Below, in pieces: positions 17,772 to 27,330 of a DNA stretch of 35,015 bases (the stretch's first letter is position 1; each line of letters opens with the position of its first letter). The position numbers were made by a program, and so were the translations under genes. The notes beneath the pieces are model-generated. The model was not told the origin of the DNA. It ran no database searches and saw nothing but the letters and a program-made list of their open reading frames with translations. The DNA comes from an uncultured Cohaesibacter sp. (GTDB taxonomy: Bacteria > Pseudomonadota > Alphaproteobacteria > Rhizobiales > Cohaesibacteraceae): assembly GCF_963676485.1 (NCBI RefSeq), contig NZ_OY781115.1:173787-208801 (forward strand). The letters are read 5' to 3'.

Positions 17772-18092
17772 TGCTGGTCCTTTAAGACAGTTATGAAACA
17801 GCCAAACGAAACGTGATGGTATATCAGAAAAGAACGGCGCACCAGATACAAACGAAGACCAGTCCTCAGCTCTAGACAATTGATTTTCAGGCCTAATCTA
17901 GCCGAGTAATCACAACCATCGTCTAGGTAGCGCCCTTCATGGATCCGACAGAGCATGGGCACGCGATGATTGGCATTGAACCTTCATGAGAAGGCCAACT
18001 TCGGCACCGACAATATCGCATAGAGCCTTTAGCACGCAATAAAAGGCTTGGGGCCATGCTGTTGGCAGACCCCAAGCTTCACTTTGTTTGTG
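17772..18092. other. Intergenic region, IalB gene to autotransporter gene
   Basis: About 320 bases without a gene. It holds the upstream region of the IalB gene and, at 18042-18079, the terminator of the autotransporter gene. I see nothing else. Confidence 0.6.
18042..18079 (-). terminator. Rho-independent terminator of the autotransporter gene
   Basis: GCTTGGGG (18046-18053) pairs with CCCCAAGC (18070-18077), extendable by a G-T and an A-T pair. Read on the minus strand the stem is followed by CTTTTATTG. It lies 14 bases after the autotransporter stop codon. Confidence 0.8.
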
Positions 18093-20933
18093 TTAGAACT
18101 TGACTTTGAAACCAGTCTTGAAGCCGTGGTCTCTTGCGTTCTCGCTGTAAGTACCTTGATAGGTCGCGACGAATGACAGGTCCGTGCCGCGGGTGAATGA
18201 TAAGCCAGCCTCTACAGAGGCCGCATCTCGATCAATTGGAGTACCCGAGACAGAGAAGACATCGCCGCCAGAGGCAAAGCGCATGTTTGTGCTGTTGTCG
18301 ACATCGCCAACCGCATGCTGCCAGGCAGCAGAGCCATTAAGCGCGGCTTCAACGCCGCCAAAGCGACCGACGAGCACATCACCGCGTACCCCCAAAGACG
18401 TCATGCCCAAAGCATTGTCGGAGGAACTGGCGCTAAGAGCTGCAGCGCCCCCTTTCTCGGTGAAACCATCGGTCCACTGATGAATGAGGGTTGCTCCGGC
18501 AAAGGGCTGAATGCGGGCCTGCTCAAACTCGTAGGTATAGCCCAACTCGGCGAAGGCTTGCGTCGTAGCTGCATCATACTGGGCATTGAGGTTGTCAGTG
18601 AAGCCGGTGAAGGAAACTGATCGGTCCGTATCAACTTGATGCCAGATGCCGGACACCCCGAAATTGACATCAACAAGACCGCTCATGGCCTCCCATTGGG
18701 TGCCGGTATAAACACCTACATGATAGTTATCAATGTCGCTTTGTGAGTTGGTGGCAACGGTTTTGCTGGTGGTCTGGGAATAACCGGCAAAGACGCCCGT
18801 GCGCCAGCCTCGCCAGACTTCAGCATCCATACCGACAAGAAATCCTTTGCTCTGACTTGTCACGCGAGAGGTGTTTTCGGTTGCACCGGCTTCGCCCCAC
18901 ATGCCAAAGGCCTGTGCCCACATCTGTGGGGATCGGGTCATGGAGAGGGGGATATTATCTTCTTCTCCATGGAAGCCATAGGTAACCTGATCGCCAGAAC
19001 CACCAATACCGCCCATAGAGGAGCGCAGGCGCTGGCTGGCCGCGTTCCGGTCAACCGCGGCATTGGAGACCTGGAAGGTCTGAATGTTGCTATGCTGCTC
19101 ACCGGTCAATTGGGTGAAGGCCTTGTCCGGCTCGCCTTCTGGCAAGACGGCGACCGCGGCATAGAGTTTACTGCCCTTTTTCAGACTTCCGACAGCCTTG
19201 GCTACGCCACGCTGATTGCTGTTTTGGGCTTCCTCTTCAAATTCACGTGTCCGCGTCAGGGTCAGGGTCGCGTCCTTTGCGCCATAAGAAACAGACGCTT
19301 CAAGAAAAGCGAAATTCTCGGTGATCGTGCCGAACTTGCCTGTCAAAGCATTTGCGGAAAGAATCGTATAGTCGGTATTCTCTGCGTATTTCAAGCCATT
19401 GTCGGTGCCATTCTCTGCCCGTACGCTAAGCTTGGCACCATTGTCGATCGTGACAGTGCCAGTGGAAACCAGCTTGTCGGAGTGGCCGTCCTTGTCGACT
19501 TCAACCTCATAGGTTGAGCCTGCAACGAAATCCAGATCACCATTCACCGTCAGTGCGCCCATGGAGTTGCCCGGTGCGATCGTGCTACCGGATTTCAGGG
19601 TGACATCAGAAACCGTACCCGTACCACCAAGCGTACCGCCATCTTCGACAGAGATTGCCTGATTGAAGGTCGTATTGACCAACATCGTGCCGCCATTCAC
19701 ACTCGCTGATCCGGTGTAGTCTGAATAGTCTCCTGTCAGCGCTGTCTTGCCGGAATAGAAGTCGAGCGAGCCAGCTCCTTCAACATCTGCATCAAACACA
19801 TAATCCGTGTCGGTATGGTTGAAGACGATGCCGCCAGTACCCGACCCGAAGGTGACATTGTTCGCTTTCAGCGTACCCGCGGTTGCAGCATCTTCGCCCG
19901 CCTTGGACCCGATGATCAGCGTTCCGGTCGAGGCAGCTTGATCGGCGATAGCAATAGAATCCGCATTGATCCTTGCTCCATCCGAAAGGATGACAGTGCC
20001 GTTGCCTCCATAACCGACATGGAGGGTACCGTTGGCAGTCAATGTTGTGCCCGCCCCGGAAATCGTTGCGGTGCCGTTTGTACTTCCTCCCTTGCCGATA
20101 TAGGACGGGCCATTCAGTGTGAGGCTGCTCCCTCCGGACACTGTAAGATATCCTGTTCCGCCCGCGGTTCGTGTCCCCGTGACGGTCCCCACGGCAAAGA
20201 TGCCATTGGCAGTAAATGTCGATCCGCCGGATATGTCGAGGTGACCTGTGCCTCCGGCCCAGCTGCCGACGTAAACATTGCCATCGGTAGTGGCACTGGC
20301 GCTGTTGGTCACAGTGACATAGGACGTCGTGCCAGGATCATCGGCTATATAAAGGTTGCGGCCAGAGGCCAAGGTGAAGGTGGCATTGTCAATGTTGAGA
20401 TGCGCGGTCGTTCCTTCCCCCAAACCGGCTTCTATATCATCATTAGCTTCCCAAGTTGCTCCATCAGATATGGTCAAGGTGGCGTCGGCATTGCTAACAG
20501 TACCCAGAGCAACCTTACCATTTGTGATCAGCTTGGTTCCATCACCTGTTATGGTGATGGTTGAGGTCTCAGACGGGTTGCTGGTATAGCCAATTGACAT
20601 GATGTACCAGTTGCCGGTCGCTGTCGCGGTAAGGGTTGCACCGCCAGAAACCGTTACGGAGCGGGGGCCACCACCACTGGTGGAATTGATGTCGGCGGCA
20701 ACGGCTACATCTTTTGCCAGAACGTCATAGTCACCGTCGATGACAACATCCTTGCCGCCGAAGAAAACGTCATCTTCGTAGTTTACGTGACTATTATAGG
20801 TTGTCCCATCGCCGCTCCCATCCCATCTGGCTATATTGCTGTCGTCAGCAAAGGCAAAGGGAACCTGCAACATTGCAGAGAAAGAGACAATGGCTGAGGA
20901 TGCTAACAGCGAACTTGTTCTAAGAAAATTCAT
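18093..20933 (-). CDS. Type V autotransporter, beta-helix passenger with C-terminal barrel
   Basis: 946 residues from the ATG at 20933 (a GTG at 20942 is an alternative). A signal peptide ends near residue 29 (FAFA|DD). The passenger, about residues 30-640, is rich in Gly, Ser and Thr and is built from repeated units such as YLTVSGGSSLTLNG and ISGAGTTLTANGTLHVG, the type V/PEP-CTERM-associated repeat pattern, then autotransporter-associated strands around GSTIAPGNSMGALTVNGDL. The last 270 residues are the outer-membrane barrel (QMWAQAFGMWGE, later FAELGYTYEF), ending in Phe as expected. It probably displays an adhesin-like surface beta-helix; no protease or lipase motif is visible in the passenger. 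Transcribed alone with its own terminator. Confidence 0.93.
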   Translation of the reverse strand: MNFLRTSSLLASSAIVSFSAMLQVPFAFADDSNIARWDGSGDGTTYNSHVNYEDDVFFGGKDVVIDGDYDVLAKDVAVAADINSTSGGGPRSVTVSGGATLTATATGNWYIMSIGYTSNPSETSTITITGDGTKLITNGKVALGTVSNADATLTISDGATWEANDDIEAGLGEGTTAHLNIDNATFTLASGRNLYIADDPGTTSYVTVTNSASATTDGNVYVGSWAGGTGHLDISGGSTFTANGIFAVGTVTGTRTAGGTGYLTVSGGSSLTLNGPSYIGKGGSTNGTATISGAGTTLTANGTLHVGYGGNGTVILSDGARINADSIAIADQAASTGTLIIGSKAGEDAATAGTLKANNVTFGSGTGGIVFNHTDTDYVFDADVEGAGSLDFYSGKTALTGDYSDYTGSASVNGGTMLVNTTFNQAISVEDGGTLGGTGTVSDVTLKSGSTIAPGNSMGALTVNGDLDFVAGSTYEVEVDKDGHSDKLVSTGTVTIDNGAKLSVRAENGTDNGLKYAENTDYTILSANALTGKFGTITENFAFLEASVSYGAKDATLTLTRTREFEEEAQNSNQRGVAKAVGSLKKGSKLYAAVAVLPEGEPDKAFTQLTGEQHSNIQTFQVSNAAVDRNAASQRLRSSMGGIGGSGDQVTYGFHGEEDNIPLSMTRSPQMWAQAFGMWGEAGATENTSRVTSQSKGFLVGMDAEVWRGWRTGVFAGYSQTTSKTVATNSQSDIDNYHVGVYTGTQWEAMSGLVDVNFGVSGIWHQVDTDRSVSFTGFTDNLNAQYDAATTQAFAELGYTYEFEQARIQPFAGATLIHQWTDGFTEKGGAAALSASSSDNALGMTSLGVRGDVLVGRFGGVEAALNGSAAWQHAVGDVDNSTNMRFASGGDVFSVSGTPIDRDAASVEAGLSFTRGTDLSFVATYQGTYSENARDHGFKTGFKVKF

Positions 20934-21701
20934 AACGATCACTTCGACTCGAGGGCAGAAATATATCTATAGTTGTAGAAAGTAGTATCGAAAATATTCG
21001 CTGCCCAAAATCGGCAAATTTACCGAGGGTTGTTGCAAATAGTTCTGTTCACACCTGAAAGGGTGGATAAGGAAGAGACGTTCAAATTATTTAGATTCAC
21101 TCTAAGTAACTGCAATTAAGAAATTTTATCAGCCGAATACGGCTTCCCAGCCTAGAGAATATGGTCAGTTGAAATCATACTTAGGCGTAGTTGTGAACAA
21201 AAATTGTTCCCCTATTTATCGACATCAAACTTCCTCTGCCCTTCCCGAAAGACATAGTGCAACAGAGGCCCATAGCCGAGCATTCAGATGGGGCTTCGAA
21301 TGCAGGTAAAATTACCAGCCGTTGGATTCTACGCCGTACCAGCTATCGAGCACACTCTTGCCGCGCTCGGAAGCGCTGATCAATTTTTGGGGTGAGAGAA
21401 TCTCTTAAGGAAGTGCGGATCGGATTAGACAGCACGTCTTGGAAAAATACTCAGAGCCAAGCCGTGAAGAAGCCGCCCAGTCCAATAGTGCTGAAGACAT
21501 GGAAGCCAATGGGACAGACATCCCATCAGGAACAGCAGAAAGCATCACATTACACTTTGCCCGCTCCTTCCCCCAACAGAATTGGGCTTCCGGTGTAGTT
21601 GGGAAAACGGCAGGTTTGATGTGGCAACCACAAACAAGCACAGATCTTGCGAAGCCAGCATTTTCTTAACTATATCGGTAGATCCATGAAAAGGGAGAGG
21701 A
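20934..21701. other. Intergenic region, about 770 bases
   Basis: The half nearest the autotransporter is AT-rich and probably holds its promoter. A GAACAA-AAA-TTGTTC inverted repeat lies at 21195-21209. Several short open frames at 21392-21669 overlap one another in different frames and strands and have no recognisable motif. No gene is supported. Confidence 0.5.
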
Positions 21702-22367
21702 TCAATTCAATGACATTGCTTTGAGAAGGCCGATACGTTGCATCCGTCCACGCCTGACGTGGCGACGGGCCGCCTCTTCGGCAGCCGTTGTATTCCCGTC
21801 TTCAATAGCCTGATAGATTTTCTCATGATCGCCAAGTGACCACGTATTGTAGTCATAATGTCCTTGCGTCGTCCCCCGGATCATGCCGGCAGAAACCAGA
21901 AGAATTTCTGCGCTGCGCAGCAGATATCGGTTGCTGGCAATTCTGTATACACACCGGTGGAAGCGATCGTTGATATCAAGGAAATCGGTCTCATCGGTTG
22001 CACCGCGCCGCTGCTCATCCAGAATACCGCTCAGTTCAATCAAATCCTTTGTTGTCGCCTTCTTGGCCGCGAGCTTGGCAGCAAGGCATTCGACAGCCTC
22101 CCGCATATCATAGATTTCTTCGGCCCGTTCTATATCAATCGGGGCGACAATGACCCGGCCGCTCTCCACTGTTGCTAAGAACCCCTCATTCAGAAGGCGT
22201 CGAATGGCCTCTCTAGCGGGGGTTCTACTCACCTGGAATCGTTCGCAGATCTCGGCTTCGCTCACACGTTGCCCTGAAACAAAAACGCCATCTCCCAGCA
22301 ATTCTCGCATTTTTGTATACACTTGATCGCTTAGCGGTAATTCGGCCAATTTTTGCTCATCGTACAT
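21702..22367 (-). CDS. GntR-family regulator (FadR subfamily, FCD domain)
   Basis: 221 residues. The N-terminal winged helix covers about residues 10-75 (RVSEAEICERFQVSRTPAREAIRRLLNEG), and the C-terminal helical FCD ligand domain follows, with the metal-binding pattern around DINDRFHRCVYRIASNRYLL and LGDHEKIYQAIEDG. FadR-type regulators commonly bind organic acids. It is divergent from the first five-gene cassette at 22507, whose promoter is overlapped by a 19-base inverted repeat, so it is the probable repressor of that cassette. No clear ribosome site precedes the ATG. Confidence 0.93.
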   Translation of the reverse strand: MYDEQKLAELPLSDQVYTKMRELLGDGVFVSGQRVSEAEICERFQVSRTPAREAIRRLLNEGFLATVESGRVIVAPIDIERAEEIYDMREAVECLAAKLAAKKATTKDLIELSGILDEQRRGATDETDFLDINDRFHRCVYRIASNRYLLRSAEILLVSAGMIRGTTQGHYDYNTWSLGDHEKIYQAIEDGNTTAAEEAARRHVRRGRMQRIGLLKAMSLN

Positions 22368-22443
22368 GGATACAAAACTCCCACAAATTCAATTAGATAA
22401 AAGATATACCTTTTTACCGGCAGTTTGTAAATGTATTCTATTA

Positions 22444-22471
22444 TTGACATTATCGTATTTAATGTATACGA
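22444..22471 (+). promoter_or_regulatory. Promoter and operator candidate for the left dehydrogenase-RraA-Tct cassette
   Basis: TTGACA at 22444-22449 matches the -35 consensus; TATACG at 22465-22470 is a possible -10 with a short 15-base spacer. Between and over them, TCGTAT (22453-22458) and ATACGA (22466-22471) form an inverted repeat with a 7-base spacer, well placed for repression by the divergent GntR protein. GGATACA copies at 22368-22374 and 22495-22501 may be additional half-sites. Confidence 0.5.
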
Positions 22472-22506
22472 AATAAGGAGAAAATACGAATAACGGATAC
22501 ATACAA

Positions 22507-23511
22507 ATGAGCACTGCTAAGCAAAAAATTCTGGTCACGCGCAGTCGGATTGATAGCTCCGCGGTAGATCTGCTCAATGAGAATGGCTTCGAATGCATCT
22601 TCTCTCCGCCCTATGCAAAGCCGGAAGAAGTCATTGAAACAGCAAAAACCAACAATGTCAGTGCCATCATGGTTTCGCAGGGCAAGATAACGGATGCTGT
22701 CATCAAAGCATCCGGGTCGGTCAAAGTGATTGCCAAGCACGGCAGCGGTGTGAACAATATCAACCTTGCTGCCGCCGAAAAGCTCGGCATCCCTGTATAC
22801 AGAGCAGCAGGTGCCAATGCTCGGGCCGTGGCCGAACACGCCATTGCGCTCATCATTGCTCTGCGCAAATCATTGCCCTATCTCGATGAAGCAACCAAAG
22901 GCGGCAATTGGCTCAAGGGGTCTTTCATTGGCAAGGACTTTGCCGACACCAAACTGGGCCTTATCGGCTTTGGTGCCATTGGCCACGAAGTGGCTGACAT
23001 GGCGATGGCGCTTGGCATGAAAGTGTCTGTTTTCGATCCCGCGTTGCTGAACAATGACGGTGCCGCTTGCCCTGAAGGGGTGGAAGCGGTTGCAGACATG
23101 GATGCCATCGCGACCAACTGCGACGTCATCTCGCTGCACTGTCCTCTCGTTCCGGCGACCAAGCATCTTATCAATCGCGAATTCCTTGAAAAGATGCCGT
23201 CACATGCGGCCATCGTGAACACCGCGCGTGGTGGAATGATCGACGAAGACGCGCTGGCTGAAGCGCTGGAAAAAGGTGTGATTGCAGGCGCTGGCGTTGA
23301 CAGCTTCGAGCAGGAGCCCCCCGCCGCTGACAGCAAACTCTTCAAGGCCCCCAATCTCATAGTAACCCCTCATGCTGCCGGCCTCACTCCAGGGGCAGAG
23401 CGCAACATGGCGACGATGGCTGCCCGTTTCATCATTGACCATTTTGAAGGTCGGGAAATCGATCCCGCCTTTCTGGCTACTTCCGCCGCGCTTGGCGGTT
23501 TGCAAGAATAG
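22507..23511 (+). CDS. D-2-hydroxyacid dehydrogenase (NAD), left cassette
   Basis: 334 residues of the phosphoglycerate dehydrogenase-like D-2-hydroxyacid dehydrogenase family, which interconverts 2-hydroxy and 2-oxo acids. The Rossmann motif GFGAIG is at 154-159, with Asp177 at the end of the second strand (VFDP), which favours NAD. The catalytic residues are Arg241 (NTARGGMIDE), Glu270 (EQEPP) and His289 (TPHAAGLT). The ribosome site is weak; an AAGGAG lies 27 bases upstream, too far to serve. It opens a five-gene unit and is followed after eight bases by the RraA-like gene. The substrate is unknown; the neighbours suggest it feeds the aldolase. Confidence 0.94.
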   Translation: MSTAKQKILVTRSRIDSSAVDLLNENGFECIFSPPYAKPEEVIETAKTNNVSAIMVSQGKITDAVIKASGSVKVIAKHGSGVNNINLAAAEKLGIPVYRAAGANARAVAEHAIALIIALRKSLPYLDEATKGGNWLKGSFIGKDFADTKLGLIGFGAIGHEVADMAMALGMKVSVFDPALLNNDGAACPEGVEAVADMDAIATNCDVISLHCPLVPATKHLINREFLEKMPSHAAIVNTARGGMIDEDALAEALEKGVIAGAGVDSFEQEPPAADSKLFKAPNLIVTPHAAGLTPGAERNMATMAARFIIDHFEGREIDPAFLATSAALGGLQE

Positions 23512-23519
23512 GAGAAAAC

Positions 23520-24197
23520 ATGGCTGAAGGTTTCAGAATCAAGGAAAATTGGGACCGGGTGAATCCGGATCTGATTGCCCGCGCTGCCAAATTGCCTGTA
23601 TCAAACATCAGTGACGTCATGAATCGCCACACAGGGGCTCCTGCCAGCATGCGCCCGCGGCATCGTAAAGGCGTCCTCGCTGGTCCGGCTCTCACGGTCA
23701 GTGTTCGCCCCGGAGACAATTTGATGCTGCACAAAGCTCTCATTATGGCCCAGCCGGGTGACGTTATCGTCGTTGACGCTGGAGGAGCACTTGATAATGC
23801 TATAATGGGAGAGCTGATGCTCGCACGCGGTGTCGTATCCAAGATTGCAGGTGTGGCAATTTGGGGCGCTATCCGCGACCTCGATAGCATCAGCCAGCAG
23901 GATGTGCCCGTCTTCTCAAGCGGCATTAGCCATCGCGGTCCTTACAAGGATGGCCCTGGTGAAATCGGCTTCCCCATCGCGCTTGGCAATATGACTGTCA
24001 ATCCCGGCGACCTGATCGTTGGCGATTGGGATGGTCTTGTTTGCCTGCCCAAAGATAGCGCTGCAGAAATTCTCGATCGTGCTGACAAGAAGCACGCCGG
24101 TGAAGAGCGTCAATATCAGACAACCATGGAAGGCAAATATAATGGTGACTGGATTGACAAAAATCTAAAAGACCTTGGATGCGAATTTATCGCTTGA
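23520..24197 (+). CDS. RraA-like family protein (HMG/CHA aldolase-type), left cassette
   Basis: 225 residues. The family contains class II aldolases for 4-hydroxy-4-methyl-2-oxoglutarate and 4-carboxy-4-hydroxy-2-oxoadipate, and the RNase E inhibitor RraA. Here MGELMLA (96-102), the glycine-rich VVDAGGALDN and GAIRD with Arg119 and Asp120 are the expected pyruvate- and metal-binding features, so aldolase activity is plausible; the length is closer to the aldolases than to E. coli RraA (about 160 residues). It has an AGGAG ribosome site and follows the dehydrogenase by eight bases. It closely resembles the protein at 30663, including the shared block SHRGPYKDGPGEI. Confidence 0.92.
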   Translation: MAEGFRIKENWDRVNPDLIARAAKLPVSNISDVMNRHTGAPASMRPRHRKGVLAGPALTVSVRPGDNLMLHKALIMAQPGDVIVVDAGGALDNAIMGELMLARGVVSKIAGVAIWGAIRDLDSISQQDVPVFSSGISHRGPYKDGPGEIGFPIALGNMTVNPGDLIVGDWDGLVCLPKDSAAEILDRADKKHAGEERQYQTTMEGKYNGDWIDKNLKDLGCEFIA

Positions 24198-24260
24198 TTC
24201 CAGGGATTTTCCGAAAACCAGACAATAGTCATCGATACTAAATAGGGAGGAACCTAATCG

Positions 24261-25226
24261 ATGTTTTTCAAACCCTTCAAAACGGCCGTTGTTTTCTCGG
24301 CTCTTGTTGCTGCGGCAATTCTTCCTGTCCAGGCTGAAGACTTCCCGAGCCGTGGTCTCGAATTCATTGCCGGTTATGGCCCAGGCGGCGGACATGACAC
24401 CATGCTGCGTTCCATGGCCAAGATTATTCGCGAAACCAAGATCATTGACACCCCGATCAATGTCGTGAACAAGCCTGGCGGCGGTGGTGCCACAGCTCTT
24501 GGCTATCTCAATAGCCACAAGGGTGATGGTCATTACCTGATGGCTGCTACTTCATCCTTCATCACCACGCCTTTGACCGCAGATGTTGGCTTGAGCTACA
24601 AGGATTTCACGCCGATTGCTCGTTTGGGGATTGACCCGACCCTGCTTGTGGTTCCCGCTTCCTCTCCCATCAAGAGCCTTGACGACATCAAGAATGCAGG
24701 TCGTGTGCTCAACGTTGCAGGTGGTGGACGTGGTCAGATCGAGCATATCGCTACAATCATGGTGTCCGAAGCGCTCGACGTAAAACTGAACTTCATCCCC
24801 TTCCAGGGCGACGGCGAAGTGGCCAGTGCTCTGCTTGGTGGTCAGGTCGATTTTGCCATGATCAACCCGGGTGCTGTATCCGAGTTTATCAAGAGCGGTC
24901 GCATGAATGCCATTGCCATTTCCACTGAACGTCGTGCGGAGATGTTCCCGGATGTCCCGACCTTCAAGGAAAAAGGCTATGACGTTGTTGCTTCGGTTTT
25001 CCGTGGCGTGGTTGCTGCCAAGGACATTCCGGTAGATGCCAAGATCTATCTTTACGAAATGGTCGAGCGTTTGCAGGAAACACCAGAATGGACCGAGCAG
25101 TATCTGAAACCGAACGGGATTATCCCGGGTTATCTCGATGCCGATGCTTTTGCCGCCTATCTGGAAAAGACCAATGGCATCTATGAAACCAACCTGTCTA
25201 ATCTTGGTCTCCTGAAAAAGAACTGA
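24261..25226 (+). CDS. tctC: Tripartite tricarboxylate transporter substrate-binding protein, left cassette
   Basis: 321 residues. A signal peptide ends near residue 25 (LPVQA|EDF). It is a TctC/Bug-type periplasmic protein: YGPGGGHDTMLRS is the first ligand loop and VVNKPGGGGATALGYL the next; VAGGGRGQIEH lies near the second. These proteins bind carboxylates such as citrate and pass them to TctAB. An AGGGAGG site lies ahead of the ATG. The stop codon overlaps the tctB start by one base. Confidence 0.95.
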   Translation: MFFKPFKTAVVFSALVAAAILPVQAEDFPSRGLEFIAGYGPGGGHDTMLRSMAKIIRETKIIDTPINVVNKPGGGGATALGYLNSHKGDGHYLMAATSSFITTPLTADVGLSYKDFTPIARLGIDPTLLVVPASSPIKSLDDIKNAGRVLNVAGGGRGQIEHIATIMVSEALDVKLNFIPFQGDGEVASALLGGQVDFAMINPGAVSEFIKSGRMNAIAISTERRAEMFPDVPTFKEKGYDVVASVFRGVVAAKDIPVDAKIYLYEMVERLQETPEWTEQYLKPNGIIPGYLDADAFAAYLEKTNGIYETNLSNLGLLKKN

Positions 25227-25690
25227 TGACCATCATGAAAACTGCAGAAATTACATTTCTGGCAATTCTGGCGGCTTTTGCCGCCAGTCTTGCGATCGGT
25301 TCGCTCGATCTCAAATATGCCGACGATTTTTCTTTCGGTCCAGGTTTCGTGCCACTGAATGTCGGTGTTCTGATCGTTGTATGCTGTGTTTTGCAGGCTC
25401 TGAGAAGCCTTACCAAAAGCGGGAAAGAAGAGGCTGAAGTCGGGGATCGGGAAAACCACGAAGACAAGTCTCCCAATGTCGCAGGGCTTCTGATCACCTT
25501 GGCAATCATTGTTCTCGGTGTCGCTGCCATGGCTCTTGGCTCCGTACTCGCGCCGATCTTTGCCATGATTTTCCTGCTGTCCTGGCGCGTGGCACATCAT
25601 CCGATCACATTGTCACTTTTTGTCGGCGCCACCACGACCGCCGCCATCTATGTCATCTTTGCCGTCTGGCTGAATCTGCCGGTGCTCTAA
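25226..25690 (+). CDS. tctB: Tripartite tricarboxylate transporter small membrane subunit, left cassette
   Basis: 154 residues with four membrane segments in the TctB pattern: near 7-25, 40-60, 85-110 and 115-150, with a charged loop (GKEEAEVGDRENHED) in the middle. TctB has low sequence conservation, so the call rests on size, topology and position between tctC and tctA. The start overlaps the tctC stop (TGATG). It probably works with the large subunit encoded from 25722. Confidence 0.9.
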   Translation: MTIMKTAEITFLAILAAFAASLAIGSLDLKYADDFSFGPGFVPLNVGVLIVVCCVLQALRSLTKSGKEEAEVGDRENHEDKSPNVAGLLITLAIIVLGVAAMALGSVLAPIFAMIFLLSWRVAHHPITLSLFVGATTTAAIYVIFAVWLNLPVL

Positions 25691-25721
25691 GCCGTAGCAA
25701 ACAATCCTTGGGACGAAACGC

Positions 25722-27239
25722 ATGCTGGATTCGTTATCTCACCTATTGGTGGCGTTCAATCAGGTCGCCACGCCGGAAAACTTGCTGCTCATCTTTGTGG
25801 CAGGTTTAATCGGCACGCTCGTTGGTGCCTTGCCCGGCCTCGGGCCATCGGCAGGTATTGCCCTGATGATGCCTCTAACCTTTGGCATGAGCCCGATCTC
25901 GGGTCTTTCTCTTTTGACAGGCGTTTATATGGGCACCATGTATGGTGGGCGCCTGACCGCCATTCTCATCAATACCCCCGGTGATGCCCCCGCCATTGTG
26001 ACTGCCATGGAAGGCTACCCCATGATGCAGCGGGGCAGAGGGGGACAAGCTCTGGGTATCTCTGCCATAGCCTCCTTTGTCGGCGGCATTTTTGGTCTGC
26101 TGATGCTGATCTTCTTTGCTCCCATCATCGCCGAATATGCCATCTTCCTTGGCCCTCCGGAATATTTCATGCTTATGCTGCTCGGCCTTAGCATGATCAT
26201 CGTGCTGGCTGGATCCGATCCGCTCAAGGCGCTGCTAACCACATCGGCAGGGGTCTTGGTCAGCACCATTGGTAGCGATTATGTCTCGGGCAATGTGCGC
26301 TTTGCCGTTGTGCCTGAACTGATTGAAGGCGTGGACTTTGTTGCCGTCATCATCGGCCTGTTCGGTATCGGCGAGGTGTTGGTCAATGTCGAGGAACGCA
26401 TTCGCCTGAATATGGGCAAACCAAAATTCAAATTCAGCGAATTCATCCCCGGATTGGCCGAACTGAGACATATCAGTTTTCCCACCTTGCGCGGCTCTAT
26501 AATCGGCACAGGCATTGGGGTGTTGCCCGGCGCGGGCGCGACCATCGCCACCTTCATTGCCTATATCACCGAGAAGAAGCTTTCCAAACATCCGGAAAAT
26601 TTCGGCAAAGGGGCCTCTGAAGGTCTGGCCAGCCCTGAAGCTGCCAACAATGCGGCCGTTCCCGGTTCGCTCATTCCGCTTCTGACGCTGGGCATTCCGG
26701 GGTCGGGTGGTACGGCCATCATGCTGGGCGCACTGATCATGTTTGGTCTTAATCCCGGCCCGATGCTGATGATCCAGTCCGCCGATATCGTCTGGGGCAC
26801 CATTGCCGGCCTGACCATCGCCAACCTGTTCCTGTTGGGTTCGAACATCTTGCTGATCCCGGTCTTTGTGAACGCTTTGCGTCTCATTCAGAACCATTTG
26901 AACGCAATTGTGGTGGCCTTCTGTCTGGTTGGAGCTTTCTCTATCAACTATGGCACATTCGATGTTTGGATAACCGTTGTGTTCGGTGTCATCGGCTATC
27001 TGATGAAACGCGCCAACTATCCCACCGGCCCGTTCATTCTGGCTTTGGTGCTGGCACCTTTGGCAGAGAATTATCTGCGCCAGTCCATCATGCTTGGGCA
27101 GGGCTCTTGGGATATCTTCATCAGCAAACCGCTAAGCCTGACATTCACGATCATGGTGCTTGGCGTGATTGTTCTCGGTCTTGCAAAAGCACCACTAACG
27201 CGTCTCATTAACCGGCGTCGAAATCAGCCTGTTGGTTGA
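25722..27239 (+). CDS. tctA: Tripartite tricarboxylate transporter large permease, left cassette
   Basis: 505 residues, about twelve membrane segments. The N-terminal block GTLVGALPGLGPSAGIALMMPLTFGM and the internal repeat GSIIGTGIGVLPGAGATIATF, together with GASEGLASPEAANNAAVPGSLIPLLTLGIPGSG, are hallmarks of TctA, which uses an ion gradient for uptake. Last gene of the left cassette; 92 bases after its stop stands the strong shared terminator. Its counterpart at 27642 keeps the same blocks but clearly diverges elsewhere. Confidence 0.96.
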   Translation: MLDSLSHLLVAFNQVATPENLLLIFVAGLIGTLVGALPGLGPSAGIALMMPLTFGMSPISGLSLLTGVYMGTMYGGRLTAILINTPGDAPAIVTAMEGYPMMQRGRGGQALGISAIASFVGGIFGLLMLIFFAPIIAEYAIFLGPPEYFMLMLLGLSMIIVLAGSDPLKALLTTSAGVLVSTIGSDYVSGNVRFAVVPELIEGVDFVAVIIGLFGIGEVLVNVEERIRLNMGKPKFKFSEFIPGLAELRHISFPTLRGSIIGTGIGVLPGAGATIATFIAYITEKKLSKHPENFGKGASEGLASPEAANNAAVPGSLIPLLTLGIPGSGGTAIMLGALIMFGLNPGPMLMIQSADIVWGTIAGLTIANLFLLGSNILLIPVFVNALRLIQNHLNAIVVAFCLVGAFSINYGTFDVWITVVFGVIGYLMKRANYPTGPFILALVLAPLAENYLRQSIMLGQGSWDIFISKPLSLTFTIMVLGVIVLGLAKAPLTRLINRRRNQPVG

Positions 27240-27253
27240 TATGGCTTATAAGG

Positions 27254-27275
27254 GAGAAAGAAGCATTTCTTTCTC
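27254..27275 (+). terminator. AT-rich hairpin after left tctA
   Basis: GAGAAAGAA (27254-27262) and TTCTTTCTC (27267-27275) form a 9-bp stem around GCAT, 14 bases after the stop codon. No T run follows. It may stabilise the transcript end. Confidence 0.4.
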
Positions 27276-27330
27276 TCTAAAGCGCCGCGATCTTTAATGC
27301 GTGGAGACATCTTGACGCCCATATGACCTG

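Noticed and set aside
18600-20700. Possible tandem repeat or CRISPR-like array
   Set aside because: The repetition is degenerate at the DNA level and comes from the autotransporter passenger; there are no constant repeats with unique spacers.
21392-21669. Cluster of short overlapping open frames
   Set aside because: They overlap in several frames on both strands with no family features.
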